The notes beneath the pieces are model-generated. The model saw only the letters and a list, made by a program, of their open reading frames with translations. It did no database searches and had not been told where the DNA came from. 64,000 bases of DNA, from the NCBI RefSeq assembly GCF_040227235.1, contig NZ_JBELNZ010000001.1, positions 124,001-188,000 on the forward strand, written 5' to 3'. Positions 29,450-39,106 of this stretch are shown here, piece after piece. Position 1 is the first letter of the stretch, and every line of letters begins with the position of its first letter. The translations under genes and the position numbers were made by a program. Origin of the DNA: Parafrigoribacterium_A soli. GTDB taxonomy: Bacteria > Actinomycetota > Actinomycetes > Actinomycetales > Microbacteriaceae.

Positions 29450-29952
29450 TGGGTCACCCCGCGTTCCTGCAGGGCCAGTCGCAATGCTCGCAAGGCGTAG
29501 TGCAGTCGCGACTTGACGGTGCCATCGGGGATGCCGAGCTCCCGCCCGATCTCCGCCGTAGACTGCCCCAGGTAATACGAGTGCACGACGACGAGGCGAT
29601 GCTCGTGCGAGAGCGCCGTGAGTGCATCGGAGACGAGCCAGGCGTCGAGGAGAGCGTCGGTCTGGTCGGCGATCGCACGCTCGGGTGGCGCATCCGTGGT
29701 GATCTCGTTGCGCGTCCTCGCGCTGCGAGCGTGGTCGACGACGAGGTTGCGGGCCACGGTAAAGAGCCAGGCGCGGGCGGATGTCTCGGACTGATCGAGC
29801 ACGCGGGGCCTGCGCCAGGCGCGCAGCAGCGACTCCTGCACGATGTCTTCGGCGAGTTCGCGGTCGCCGGTCAACCACACGACGTAGCGCCACAGTGCCG
29901 GGGCGTGCTCGTCGTGCAGCACCCGCAGCAACTCGGCCTGCTCATCCGGCAC
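29446..29952 (-). CDS. ECF RNA polymerase sigma factor (SigL/SigK-like)
   Basis: 168 residues: region 2 ('LWRYVVWLTGDRELAEDIVQ', 'TSARAWLFTVARNLVVDHAR') and region 4 ('LGQSTAEIGRELGIPDGTVK'). GTG start at 29952 with GGGAGG six bases upstream. The anti-sigma gene follows with an overlap. Its promoter region carries TGAACC-N16-CGTGGT, matching what I recall for SigL-type sigma factors, so it is probably autoregulated. Confidence 0.92.
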   Translation of the reverse strand: MPDEQAELLRVLHDEHAPALWRYVVWLTGDRELAEDIVQESLLRAWRRPRVLDQSETSARAWLFTVARNLVVDHARSARTRNEITTDAPPERAIADQTDALLDAWLVSDALTALSHEHRLVVVHSYYLGQSTAEIGRELGIPDGTVKSRLHYALRALRLALQERGVTQ

Positions 29953-29970
29953 GGCACACCTCCCACAGAG

Positions 29971-29998
29971 ACCACGTCATGACGCCGTATTCGGTTCA
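29971..29998 (-). promoter_or_regulatory. ECF-type promoter for the sigma/anti-sigma operon
   Basis: On the minus strand, -35 TGAACC (29998-29993), a 16-base spacer, and -10 CGTGGT (29976-29971). Transcription would start about 29964, just upstream of the ribosome site. Both hexamers and the spacer length are identical to those of the divergent promoter at 30013-30040. Confidence 0.75.
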
Positions 29999-30012
29999 CT
30001 TACCGGGCGGCG

Positions 30013-30040
30013 TGAACCAATCGCACATCCGGTTCGTGGT
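30013..30040 (+). promoter_or_regulatory. ECF-type promoter for the Rieske-DUF2231 operon
   Basis: -35 TGAACC (30013-30018), 16-base spacer, -10 CGTGGT (30035-30040). Leads into the Rieske gene at 30102. The mirror-image copy serves the sigma gene, so one sigma factor probably drives both directions. Confidence 0.75.
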
Positions 30041-30101
30041 TATGGTGAACGGTGCCCGCATCGCGTCGAGCACTACTGTGCCACCTAACCCAGGGATCAA
30101 C

Positions 30102-30560
30102 ATGAACTCCTCCTCGCCTCTTTCCCGCCGCGCCGCACTCTCCGTGGGAGGTGCGACCGTGCTGGGCGGCAGCGCCGTTCTGCTCGCCGGTTGCAGCGCA
30201 GACGGCGCCGGTGATGCGGGTGGCGGCGGTAATGCGGGTGGCGGCGGTAACGGCCCCGAGTTGACCAAGGGTGCGACGGTGCTGAAGCTCGCAGACATTC
30301 CCGTCGGCGGCACGGCATCCGCCAAGGTGGACGGCAAGCCGCTGCTGCTCGCCCAGCCCACCGAGGGCAAGGTGGTGTGCTTCAGCGCCATCTGCACCCA
30401 CCGGGGCTGCCCCGTGGAGGCCGCGGCCAAGGACTTCGAGTGCCCGTGCCACGGCTCCACCTACGCGGCGGCCACCGGTGCGGTCACGCACGGCCCTGCG
30501 GAGAAGGCGCTCGCCAAGGTCGCCGTCAAGGTATCCGGCGACTCGGTCGTCATCGCCTGA
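30102..30560 (+). CDS. Rieske [2Fe-2S] lipoprotein, Tat-exported
   Basis: 152 residues. The signal has a twin arginine ('SRRAALSVGGATVLGG') and a lipobox ('VLLAGC'), followed by a Gly/Asn/Ala linker. The Rieske domain has both cluster motifs, 'CTHRGC' and 'CPCHGS', complete with two Cys and two His. It would be an extracytoplasmic, lipid-anchored single-electron carrier. ATG at 30102 chosen for the signal peptide. Overlaps the DUF2231 gene (TGATG). Redox partner unknown. Confidence 0.92.
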   Translation: MNSSSPLSRRAALSVGGATVLGGSAVLLAGCSADGAGDAGGGGNAGGGGNGPELTKGATVLKLADIPVGGTASAKVDGKPLLLAQPTEGKVVCFSAICTHRGCPVEAAAKDFECPCHGSTYAAATGAVTHGPAEKALAKVAVKVSGDSVVIA

Positions 30561-31048
30561 TGATCGACTACGAGATCGCGGGGCTGCCGCTGCACGTGCT
30601 GCTCGTGCATCTCACGGTGATCGTGGTGCCGGTTGCCGCGCTTGCGACCGTGCTCACAGCCGTGTGGCCGACCGCCAGGCGACGACTCGGAGTCGTCACG
30701 CCGATCATCGCCCTCGTCGCGCTTATCGCCGTGCCCATCACCGTCGAGGCCGGCGAGTGGCTCGAGGAACGGGTGGGTGAGACCGCGCTCGTGGAGGCGC
30801 ACGCCGCGCTCGGCAAGACGCTGCTGCCCTGGGCCGTCGCGGTGTTCGCCGTCGCGCTCGTTCAGTGGGCCTGGTTTCGCTTCGGCGCACCGCGGATGCC
30901 CGCACGGTCCTCGCGACTCGTCGTCACGATCGTGCTCGCCGTGGCCGTCGCGGTGACCGCGGTGGGATCGGTGCTCACCGTCGTGCAGATCGGCGAGTCT
31001 GGAGCGCGGGCCGTGTGGACCGGATCGTTCCAGCAAAACCCGCGGTAG
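30560..31048 (+). CDS. DUF2231-family membrane protein
   Basis: 162 residues with four hydrophobic helices (about 5-40, 45-65, 85-105, 120-145). The N-terminal 'GLPLHVLLVHLTVIVVPVAA' carries the His residues conserved in DUF2231, and a second His lies in 'VEAHAALGKTLLPW'. These could bind haem or metal (inference). Its ATG overlaps the Rieske stop, so the two are made together; this suggests a small membrane electron-transfer unit. Confidence 0.85.
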   Translation: MIDYEIAGLPLHVLLVHLTVIVVPVAALATVLTAVWPTARRRLGVVTPIIALVALIAVPITVEAGEWLEERVGETALVEAHAALGKTLLPWAVAVFAVALVQWAWFRFGAPRMPARSSRLVVTIVLAVAVAVTAVGSVLTVVQIGESGARAVWTGSFQQNPR

Positions 31049-31073
31049 GCATCCGGGCGCCTGCGAAAGAGCG

Positions 31074-31550
31074 TCAGCCGCGCTTGGTGAAGGCCACCGG
31101 CTCCTCGACGTAGGGCGACCAGGCCTCGCGCAGCTCATCCGTGATGCGCTGCGGTTTGCCCGTGGACGCCTTCACCATGACGAGCGTCGTCGCCGCCTTC
31201 GTGAACAGTGTGCGCGGCGTGACGCCGAGGGGCGAGTAGATCTCGTAGCAGATCTCGAGGCTCGCGCCACCGATGCGTCCGATCCACATCTCGATGTCGA
31301 TCGGCGCGCGCATGTACGGAATCGGCGCCAGGTATTCGATCTCCTGCCGGGCGATGAGAGTGATGAACTCGGCGCCGGGCCGGGAGTCGAGCACCGCCGT
31401 TGCCGCCGCCGCGGTGCTTCCCTCGTCCGGCCGCCAGAACGCCTGGATGCGTGCCTCTTCGAGCAGGCGCAGCATCTCGGCGTTGTTGACGTGGGCATAC
31501 GCGTCGAAATCGGACCAGCGCAGCGGGATCGCGAGGTTGAGACGCGTCAC
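31074..31550 (-). CDS. Acyl-CoA thioesterase, 4HBT hot-dog family
   Basis: 158 residues with the YbgC-type active-site region 'RWSDFDAYAHVNNAEMLRLL' (catalytic Asp and HVNN) and 'EIEYLAPIPYMRAPIDIEMW'. Hydrolyses a short or aromatic acyl-CoA; substrate not predictable. Three bases after the ettA stop on the same strand, so probably the last gene of that transcript. Confidence 0.88.
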   Translation of the reverse strand: MTRLNLAIPLRWSDFDAYAHVNNAEMLRLLEEARIQAFWRPDEGSTAAAATAVLDSRPGAEFITLIARQEIEYLAPIPYMRAPIDIEMWIGRIGGASLEICYEIYSPLGVTPRTLFTKAATTLVMVKASTGKPQRITDELREAWSPYVEEPVAFTKRG

Positions 31551-31553
31551 GGA

Positions 31554-33236
<1,683 letters not shown>

Positions 33237-33329
33237 GGCTCTAGTCTACGAAAGACGGGGACGCCGCCCGACCGACTGAGAGCCGGTTCGCTGCCGGCAC
33301 AGCGCGGCGGACAGTGTGCGGCCAGCGCG

Positions 33330-33806
33330 CTACCAGTCGATCGGACGCGTCTGGCCCACCAGGCAGGCGCCGCTCGTGAGCGCAGCCTGGATCGAACTCG
33401 TGTATTCGGAGCCGCTGAACTGCCCGAGCAGGCAGTCAGTACCGATGCGCACCGAGAACAGCACGGAGTCGGCGGCGCGGTTGATCGTCGTCTTGTCCGG
33501 CGTCAGCTGCATGTTCGCCCGGTCAAAGCCGGCCGCAACGAGCGCATCGATGACATCCCTGCCACCGGCGGACGGGTTGGCGGCACGCACGCCGCGACTG
33601 ACCGAGTCGAAGACGGGTTTGTTGCCCTTCGCCGTGCCGTCGGGGTAGTACTTCGGCGCCGGCGTGGGCGTGCTGCTGGGCCGGGCGGATGCCGAAGCTT
33701 CACCCTGGCTCGGCTTCGGAGAAACGGGAGCACCAGTGCAGCCGACGAGCGCGAGGATGAGCAGGCTCGCACCGACGAGAGCGACCGAGAACCGCGGGCT
33801 GCGCAT
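33330..33806 (-). CDS. Small secreted lipoprotein (DUF6993-like)
   Basis: 158 residues. Signal peptide with lipobox 'LLILALVGC', then a Ser/Pro/Ala-rich linker to about residue 55, then a compact domain ('AGGRDVIDALVAAGFDRANM', 'SVRIGTDCLLGQF', 'SGACLVGQTRP') with two cysteines that may form a disulfide. I recall a Microbacteriaceae family of this kind but not a function. Confidence 0.75.
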   Translation of the reverse strand: MRSPRFSVALVGASLLILALVGCTGAPVSPKPSQGEASASARPSSTPTPAPKYYPDGTAKGNKPVFDSVSRGVRAANPSAGGRDVIDALVAAGFDRANMQLTPDKTTINRAADSVLFSVRIGTDCLLGQFSGSEYTSSIQAALTSGACLVGQTRPIDW

Positions 33807-33889
33807 CGTCGCTTCCTCTCGGCAACGGCTGGCGATCAGCCGGTGATATCTCCGCCGCGCCGGACTGGCGGAGCGGTCGCAAAGAGTCT

Positions 33890-33918
33890 ACGGGCACGAC
33901 TCGCATCATCGTGCCCGT
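33890..33918 (-). terminator. Terminator after the ssb paralogue
   Basis: 10-bp perfect stem (33890-33899 with 33909-33918) and a 9-base loop, 16 bases after the ssb stop on the minus strand. The following minus-strand bases include CTCTTT, a short U-run. Confidence 0.65.
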
Positions 33919-33933
33919 CGCCTCGCGGCCGTC

Positions 33934-34446
33934 TCAGAATGGCGCGGCAACGCTGTCTGCGTCGGCCGCCTGCTGTGAGTCTTCCGCCTCAAGCGCCTCC
34001 CTCGTCGGGAAGTCGCCCTCCGTCGACCCGGTCGCCGCACCGGCATCTGCCTCGGCCGCCTTCGTGCTGCCGTCGCGCACCGGTGCGCTCACGATGGTGC
34101 GGGAGAACGCGGTCGTGCCCCAGCTGAGGTCGTGGCCTACGGCATCCGCCTCGACTTCGATCGTCGTGCCTGAGCGGTCCCCGACCTCCCAGCCGCGGAT
34201 GCGAAGGCGGCCGGAGACGATGACCCTGTCCCCCTTGTTGACGGAACCCGCGGCGTTGACGGCGAGCTGACGGAAGGTCGTGATGGTGAACCAGTTGGTT
34301 TCGCCATCCGCCCACCTGCCCTGCGCGCGATCGAAGCGACGATGGGTGGAGGCCAGCCTGAAGCTGGTGATGGGCAGGCCTTCGCCCGTGACGGTGTGCC
34401 TCGGTGGCGTGGCCACGAAGCCGATGAGGGTGATGTTGTCTGTCAT
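33934..34446 (-). CDS. ssb: Single-stranded DNA-binding protein (SSB paralogue)
   Basis: 170 residues with an N-terminal OB fold ('NITLIGFVATPPRHTVTGEG', 'FRLASTHRRFDR', 'WFTITTFRQLAVNAAGSVNK', 'GDRVIVSGRLRIRGWE'). The C-terminal tail is acidic and Gln/Ala-rich but ends in 'SVAAPF', not the acidic DDDIPF-type tip that recruits partners; only the final Pro-Phe is kept. This suggests a secondary SSB rather than the essential replication copy. It stands apart from rpsF/rpsR. Confidence 0.9.
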   Translation of the reverse strand: MTDNITLIGFVATPPRHTVTGEGLPITSFRLASTHRRFDRAQGRWADGETNWFTITTFRQLAVNAAGSVNKGDRVIVSGRLRIRGWEVGDRSGTTIEVEADAVGHDLSWGTTAFSRTIVSAPVRDGSTKAAEADAGAATGSTEGDFPTREALEAEDSQQAADADSVAAPF

Positions 34447-34540
34447 GCCGACAGTGTTGTCGAACGATGACGCTCACGATTGGGCCCGCCGCCGAACTGG
34501 GGACGAGTGGGCAGAGCGGGCCGCGGTTGAGGACCGGTGG

Positions 34541-34753
34541 CTAGTGCTCGCGGAACTCCGGCCACTCCGAGCCGGGTTCGAGGCTCGCGTGCAGGGCGCT
34601 CTTGACCACCTCGAGCGAGGGGTAGGTGCCGCGATAGTCGTCATCGCTCAGCAGCTTGAAGGTGTAGCCCTCGTCGGTCTGATGAATAGAACCGACTGCT
34701 CCGGCCGGCCCAGAGGCCACCCAGGTCTTGACGATATTCGTCTCTGTCGCCAT
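34541..34753 (-). CDS. Small conserved protein of unknown function (70 aa)
   Basis: 70 residues, hydrophilic with a predicted alpha/beta character ('GSIHQTDEGYTFKLLSDDDY', 'YPSLEVVKSALHASLEP'). The ATG at 34753 has a clear AAAGGAGAG ribosome site 6 bases upstream, supporting it as real. Function not recognised. Confidence 0.7.
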   Translation of the reverse strand: MATETNIVKTWVASGPAGAVGSIHQTDEGYTFKLLSDDDYRGTYPSLEVVKSALHASLEPGSEWPEFREH

Positions 34754-34886
34754 CCCGGACTCTCCTTTCACGACCCGCCACGTTCGGCGGTTACCGCAAG
34801 AACTCCTGACCCTTCGAGCCTACGTGGTTCCGCCCGGGGAAGCCATGATGCACGGCGCTGTCGGCGGGCCAGCCTAGGCTGGGAAC

Positions 34887-35897
34887 ATGGGATCCCCTTA
34901 TAACGCCGCAACCGATCGCTACGACTCCATCGAGTACAAGAGGGTGGGGCGCAGCGGGCTCAAGCTCCCGGCGGTCTCGCTCGGACTGTGGAACAACTTC
35001 GGCACCGATCGGTCGCTCGACACCCAGCGCGCGATCCTTCGCCGTGCCTTCGATCTGGGCGTGACCCACTTCGACCTCGCGAACAATTACGGCCCGCCCG
35101 CGGGCGCCGCCGAGAGCAACTTCGGCCGGATCTTCGCCGAGGACTTCCGCCCGTACCGCGACGAGCTGATCATCTCCAGCAAGGCCGGCTACGACATGTG
35201 GAGCGGCCCATACGGCGACTTCGGCTCGCGCAAGTACCTGCTGTCGTCACTCGACCAGAGCCTCGATCGGCTCGGTCTCGACTACGTCGACATCTTCTAC
35301 TCGCACAGGCCCGATCCGGAAACCCCGATCGAAGAGACGATGGGGGCGCTCGCGACCGCCGTAACCTCCGGCAAAGCGCTCTACGTCGGCATCTCCAACT
35401 ACGATCCGGAGCAGACGCTCGCGGCGCACAGGGCGCTCGCCGAACACAAGATTCCGCTCCTCATCCACCAACCGCGCTACAACATGTTCGACCGCCACAT
35501 CGAGGACGGCCTGTTCCCGGTGCTGGACGAACTCGGCATGGGCAGCATCGTCTTCTCGCCGCTCGCGCAGGGCCTGCTGACCGATCGCTACCTCGCCGGA
35601 ATCCCGGCGGACTCGCGCGCGGCAGAGGGACGATGGATGACCGAGAAGAACATCGACGCCACCTACCTCGAGCGCGCCAGGGCCCTCAACGAGATCGCCC
35701 AGGGACGCGGCCAGAGCCTCGCCCAACTCGCGCTGAGCTGGGTGCTTCGACAGCCGCAGGTCACCTCGGCCCTCATCGGTGCGAGCAGCGTCGCGCAGCT
35801 GGAGAACAACCTCGGCGTGCTCTCCTCGCCGGCGCTCAACAGCGACGAGATCGCCGCGATCGAACCCTTCGCCGTGCACGACACCGGCTCCAACTAG
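34887..35897 (+). CDS. Aldo/keto reductase (YghZ/GpR-like)
   Basis: 336-residue TIM-barrel NADPH-dependent reductase. 'YKRVGRSGLKLPAVSLGLWN' is the family N-terminus; the catalytic Tyr lies in 'HFDLANNYGPPAG' and 'DYVDIFYSHRPDPETPIEET' and 'LGMGSIVFSPLAQGLLTDRY' are typical of the YghZ (L-glyceraldehyde-3-phosphate reductase) branch. Likely detoxifies small aldehydes; the natural substrate is not certain. Stand-alone gene. Confidence 0.9.
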   Translation: MGSPYNAATDRYDSIEYKRVGRSGLKLPAVSLGLWNNFGTDRSLDTQRAILRRAFDLGVTHFDLANNYGPPAGAAESNFGRIFAEDFRPYRDELIISSKAGYDMWSGPYGDFGSRKYLLSSLDQSLDRLGLDYVDIFYSHRPDPETPIEETMGALATAVTSGKALYVGISNYDPEQTLAAHRALAEHKIPLLIHQPRYNMFDRHIEDGLFPVLDELGMGSIVFSPLAQGLLTDRYLAGIPADSRAAEGRWMTEKNIDATYLERARALNEIAQGRGQSLAQLALSWVLRQPQVTSALIGASSVAQLENNLGVLSSPALNSDEIAAIEPFAVHDTGSN

Positions 35898-35925
35898 CCG
35901 CCCGGGGAGGCCCGCTCGACTCCGA

Positions 35926-36576
35926 CTACCGTCGGTCCTTCAGCTGATCGCCGAGCCAGGAGTCGAGTTCGCCGTCGAGTTGCCAGCCGTTCGCGGCCAG
36001 GCGCAGCCGCAGCACGGCGCCGTTCGGCCATCGGAGGGTGCGCACCGCGCTCGCCCGCAGGCCGAACGCCCGGGCCGCAACCGCCTTGAGCAGGTAGCCG
36101 TGTGCCACGACGACCGTGGTGCCCGATTCGGCCGAGCGTTCTTCGAGGAAGCGGTCGACCCTGGCTGCCACCGAGTCCCATGCCTCACCGGACGGGGCGG
36201 CGGGCGACGCGTCGCCCGCAAACCACCGCTCGAACTCTCGTGCGCGCGGACCGCTGCCGAGTTCCTGCTTCGTCGCGCCCTCGAATACTCCGAAGCCCAC
36301 CTCCCGCAGCGCCTCGCAAACCGCGGCGGGTGCTCGCCCGAACGCGCCGAACTCGCGGAGGATTCGCTCGGTCTCGCGCGCGCGGCGCAGGGGGCTGACC
36401 AGCACCCGGTCGATCGTCATGCCGCGGAGCGTGGCCGCCGTCTGCTCCAGCACGGCGCGCGCGTCGTCGTGCAGGGCGACATCCGTGAAGCTCGTGAACC
36501 TGCCCTCGCGGTTCCACTGGGTCTCGCCGTGCCGCAGCAGGACAAGCTCGACTCCTCGGGTGGCATTCGGCGCCAT
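35926..36576 (-). CDS. Histidine phosphatase (phosphoglycerate-mutase-like)
   Basis: 216 residues with the catalytic 'LLRHGETQWNREGRF' (phospho-accepting His), 'VLVSPLRRARETERIL' and the second His in 'VVVAHGYLLKAVAAR'. Acid/broad-specificity phosphatase branch; the substrate is not predictable. Divergent from the stress sigma gene and converging on the aldo/keto reductase. Confidence 0.88.
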   Translation of the reverse strand: MAPNATRGVELVLLRHGETQWNREGRFTSFTDVALHDDARAVLEQTAATLRGMTIDRVLVSPLRRARETERILREFGAFGRAPAAVCEALREVGFGVFEGATKQELGSGPRAREFERWFAGDASPAAPSGEAWDSVAARVDRFLEERSAESGTTVVVAHGYLLKAVAARAFGLRASAVRTLRWPNGAVLRLRLAANGWQLDGELDSWLGDQLKDRR

Positions 36577-36712
36577 CTGTCACATCCTCGCGTCTTCTTT
36601 ACCTCAGCTTCTCCCTCTTGGCAATGGGTGGGAAGAAGTGCTTCTCGGTGTTTGTGTACTAGAGGGGGTCAGGGAGTAGAGCACGTCTTTTCCGAACACT
36701 TGGAAGGGGTGA

Positions 36713-37453
36713 ATGATGGCCGCGACACCATCCACAGAACACCAGCGGCAGGTTCGCGAAACAATCCTGCAACACCTGGACCTCGCAAACGCGATCGCCC
36801 ACCGCTACACCGGCAGAACCCAGGATGCCGAAGACATCAGGCAGGTCGCCTACCTCGGGCTCGTGAAGGCCTCGCAGCGCTTCACGACCGACAAGGGCGA
36901 GGACTTCGCATCGTTCGCGGTGCCCACGATCTCGGGGGAGATCAAGCGACACCTTCGCGACAATGCGTGGTTCATCCGGCCACCGCGACCGGTGCAGGAG
37001 CTGCGCGCCCGGCTCAACAGCTCGGCCGCGAGCCTCGCGCAGGAGTTGGGCAGAACGCCCACCAACGACGAACTGGCGCGAGCACTGGGCGAAGACGTCT
37101 GCAGAGTCGAGGAGGCGGAGAAGGCGCAGCTCGGCTTTCGCCCCACCTCGCTCGATGTGCCGACGAATCTCGAGGGCAACGTGCCGCTCGCGGACACGAT
37201 CGGCGGCCCCGATGACAGTCTGGAACGGGTGGAACTGGCCGCCATGCTCGCGCCGGCGATCGAGCGGCTCTCCTCGCGCGACAAGAGCATCGTGTACCTG
37301 CGTTTCGTCGAAGAGAAAAGCCAGCAGGAAATCGCGAGCCAACTTGGCGTGACCCAGATGCAGGTCTCCCGACAGCTGGCGAAGATCCTCGCAGCACTTC
37401 GTGCATCGCTCGCCTACGGAACGCGGCGGCACGACCTGCGCGCATCCGCCTGA
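36713..37453 (+). CDS. SigB/SigF-type stress sigma factor
   Basis: 246 residues with regions 2 ('QDAEDIRQVAYLGLVKASQR', 'FASFAVPTISGEIKRHLRD'), 3 ('LAQELGRTPTNDELARALGE') and 4 ('EEKSQQEIASQLGVTQMQVS'). This is the sigma-70 group 3 type used for general stress. Unlike classic loci, no anti-sigma kinase or antagonist lies beside it. Start ATG at 36713 (a second ATG follows directly) after GGAAGGGG. Converges on a GT9 gene, 3 bases apart. Confidence 0.9.
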   Translation: MMAATPSTEHQRQVRETILQHLDLANAIAHRYTGRTQDAEDIRQVAYLGLVKASQRFTTDKGEDFASFAVPTISGEIKRHLRDNAWFIRPPRPVQELRARLNSSAASLAQELGRTPTNDELARALGEDVCRVEEAEKAQLGFRPTSLDVPTNLEGNVPLADTIGGPDDSLERVELAAMLAPAIERLSSRDKSIVYLRFVEEKSQQEIASQLGVTQMQVSRQLAKILAALRASLAYGTRRHDLRASA

Positions 37454-37456
37454 GCC

Positions 37457-38407
37457 TCATCTCCCGGTAAGCACCGCGTGAACGGCGGCGAGGACGTCCT
37501 CGGCCGAGACGGCGAGCAGGGCGGGATCCGGCTCGTCAGCGAAGGTTTCACCGAGCCGGCGCGCCGGGTCGGTAAGCACGATGTGCGGGCCGTCCGACGG
37601 CGGGCCCCATTCCTCCGGCGGTGCAGGACCGAACAGGATCGCGGACGGTATCCGATAGGCCGACGCGAGATGCGCCGCGCCGGTATCGGCCGAGACAACG
37701 ACGCGCGCGGCGGCGACGACGGCCGCGAATTCGGCGAGATCGAGCCGACCTGCGAGCACCCCCTCCTCGCCGAGACCGGCGCCGCGGGCGACCTCCAGCG
37801 CGCGGTCGCGCTCCTGACCGCTGCCGGTGAAGACGACCCGGTGCCCGGCGGCGGCGAGCGCCGCGGCAACGGTCGAGAAGCGCTCCACCGGCCAGCGACG
37901 AGAGCCGTAGAAGGCGCCGACGTGGATCACTGTCGCTCCGGCGATAGCGGGCGCGGCGTCTGGCACCCGAATGGCGACATCCTTGGGGTCGGCGGCCACG
38001 CCGAACGCTTCGACGAGGCGCACCCAGCGTCGGCGTTCGAGGATGCCGTCGACCCACTCGGGGCCGGCGCCGCCGTGCGCCATCGTCACCCTCGCCCCCA
38101 GCGCATCGATCAGGCCCCGACTCTCGGGTCCATTGCCGTGCATGTTCACCGCGATATCGATCCGTCCGGGCGCCAGCGGCAAGGGATCGTCAAGGCCGGG
38201 AGTGGGTAGCAGCGCATCGACGCCGCCCACGAGTTCGACGACGGGTGACAACCAGCCGGGCACCGCAAGAACGAGCCGATGCCCGGGAAAAGTGCGCCGC
38301 AATCCGTGGATCGCCGGCACGGCGACGAGCAGGTCGCCGAGCTTCAGCGCGCGCAGCACGAGCAGTTCCGGGCGGTCGGAGCTGTCGTCGCCTGTCACCC
38401 ATTCCAT
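37457..38407 (-). CDS. GT9-family glycosyltransferase (heptosyltransferase-like) 1
   Basis: 316 residues. GT9 signatures: 'RALKLGDLLVAVPAIHGLRR' at the N-terminus, 'VIHVGAFYGSRRWPVERFST' for the nucleotide-sugar region, and 'VVSADTGAAHLASAYRIPSA'. The family adds ADP-heptose to lipopolysaccharide in diderms; here the acceptor must differ. ATG at 38407. Divergent from gmhB, so it forms the left edge of the heptose cluster. Confidence 0.88.
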   Translation of the reverse strand: MEWVTGDDSSDRPELLVLRALKLGDLLVAVPAIHGLRRTFPGHRLVLAVPGWLSPVVELVGGVDALLPTPGLDDPLPLAPGRIDIAVNMHGNGPESRGLIDALGARVTMAHGGAGPEWVDGILERRRWVRLVEAFGVAADPKDVAIRVPDAAPAIAGATVIHVGAFYGSRRWPVERFSTVAAALAAAGHRVVFTGSGQERDRALEVARGAGLGEEGVLAGRLDLAEFAAVVAAARVVVSADTGAAHLASAYRIPSAILFGPAPPEEWGPPSDGPHIVLTDPARRLGETFADEPDPALLAVSAEDVLAAVHAVLTGR

Positions 38408-38436
38408 GCCTCCACTCTCACAGACCGACAGCCAGC

Positions 38437-38503
38437 GGGGAAGAAGCTGAACGCGAGGAGAAGAAGTGTTTGGAGAAGAAGAAGCAGGGGAATAGCAGAA
38501 GTC
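38437..38503 (+). other. Purine-rich leader upstream of gmhB
   Basis: Almost entirely A and G on the plus strand, with repeats of GAGAAGAAG, between the divergent GT9 gene and gmhB. It contains GTTT-N16-GGGAAT (about 38467-38492), which resembles a SigB/SigF-type promoter with one -10 mismatch. This is suggestive only. Confidence 0.35.
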
Positions 38504-39106
38504 ATGAATCCTTCCCCCACCCCGGTCGGAGCGCGTCGACCGCCCCTCGCGGTGCTGTTCGACCGTGACGGCACCCTCGTCGTCGACGTGCCATACAACG
38601 GCGATCCGGCGCGAGTGGTTCCGATGCCCACCAGCCAGGGCTCGCTCGCCCTGCTGCGCTCTGCGGGCATCGCGCTCGGGGTCGTGACGAACCAGTCCGG
38701 CATCGCCCGCGGCATCCTGGATCGAGGCTCGGTGGATGCCGTGAACGAGCGCATCGAGCGGCTGCTCGGCCACTTCGACGTCTGGTGTGTATGCCCGCAC
38801 GGTCCGGAGGAACTCTGCTCGTGCAGGAAGCCGCTGCCCGGGATGATTCTGGATGCGGCACGCGAGCTCGGCTTCGCGGCGAGCGACATCGCGGTGATCG
38901 GCGACATCGGCAGCGACATGGATGCGGCGAAGGCGGCAGGCGCTCGTGGAGTGCTGGTGCCCACACCGCGCACGCTGCAGGCGGAGGTCGACCGGGCCGC
39001 GGAGGTGGCTCCGACGATTGCGGCCGCCGTCGAGCTGTTGTTGAGCGGGGCGGAGCCGAACTGGTCGGGCGGTGAAGCCGCGGCACGTTCCGAGGCGCGG
39101 CCGTGA
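38504..39106 (+). CDS. gmhB: D-glycero-D-manno-heptose 1,7-bisphosphate phosphatase (GmhB-like)
   Basis: 200-residue HAD-IIIA phosphatase. Nucleophile motif 'LFDRDGTLVVDVPYNGDP', motif II 'VVTNQSGIARG', the zinc-binding loop 'CVCPHGPEELCSCRKP' that defines GmhB-type enzymes, and 'GDIGSDMDAAKAAGARGVLV'. Removes the 7-phosphate (alpha or beta anomer not predictable) between the kinase and nucleotidyltransferase steps of activated heptose synthesis. GTGA overlap with the next GT9 gene. Histidinol phosphatase is the alternative, but the GmhA/HldE neighbours favour heptose. Confidence 0.9.
   Translation: MNPSPTPVGARRPPLAVLFDRDGTLVVDVPYNGDPARVVPMPTSQGSLALLRSAGIALGVVTNQSGIARGILDRGSVDAVNERIERLLGHFDVWCVCPHGPEELCSCRKPLPGMILDAARELGFAASDIAVIGDIGSDMDAAKAAGARGVLVPTPRTLQAEVDRAAEVAPTIAAAVELLLSGAEPNWSGGEAAARSEARP

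Noticed and set aside
36649..36676. Self-type SigB/SigF promoter upstream of the stress sigma gene
   Set aside because: GTTT-N12-GGGTCA has poor spacing and a mismatched -10; not convincing by eye.
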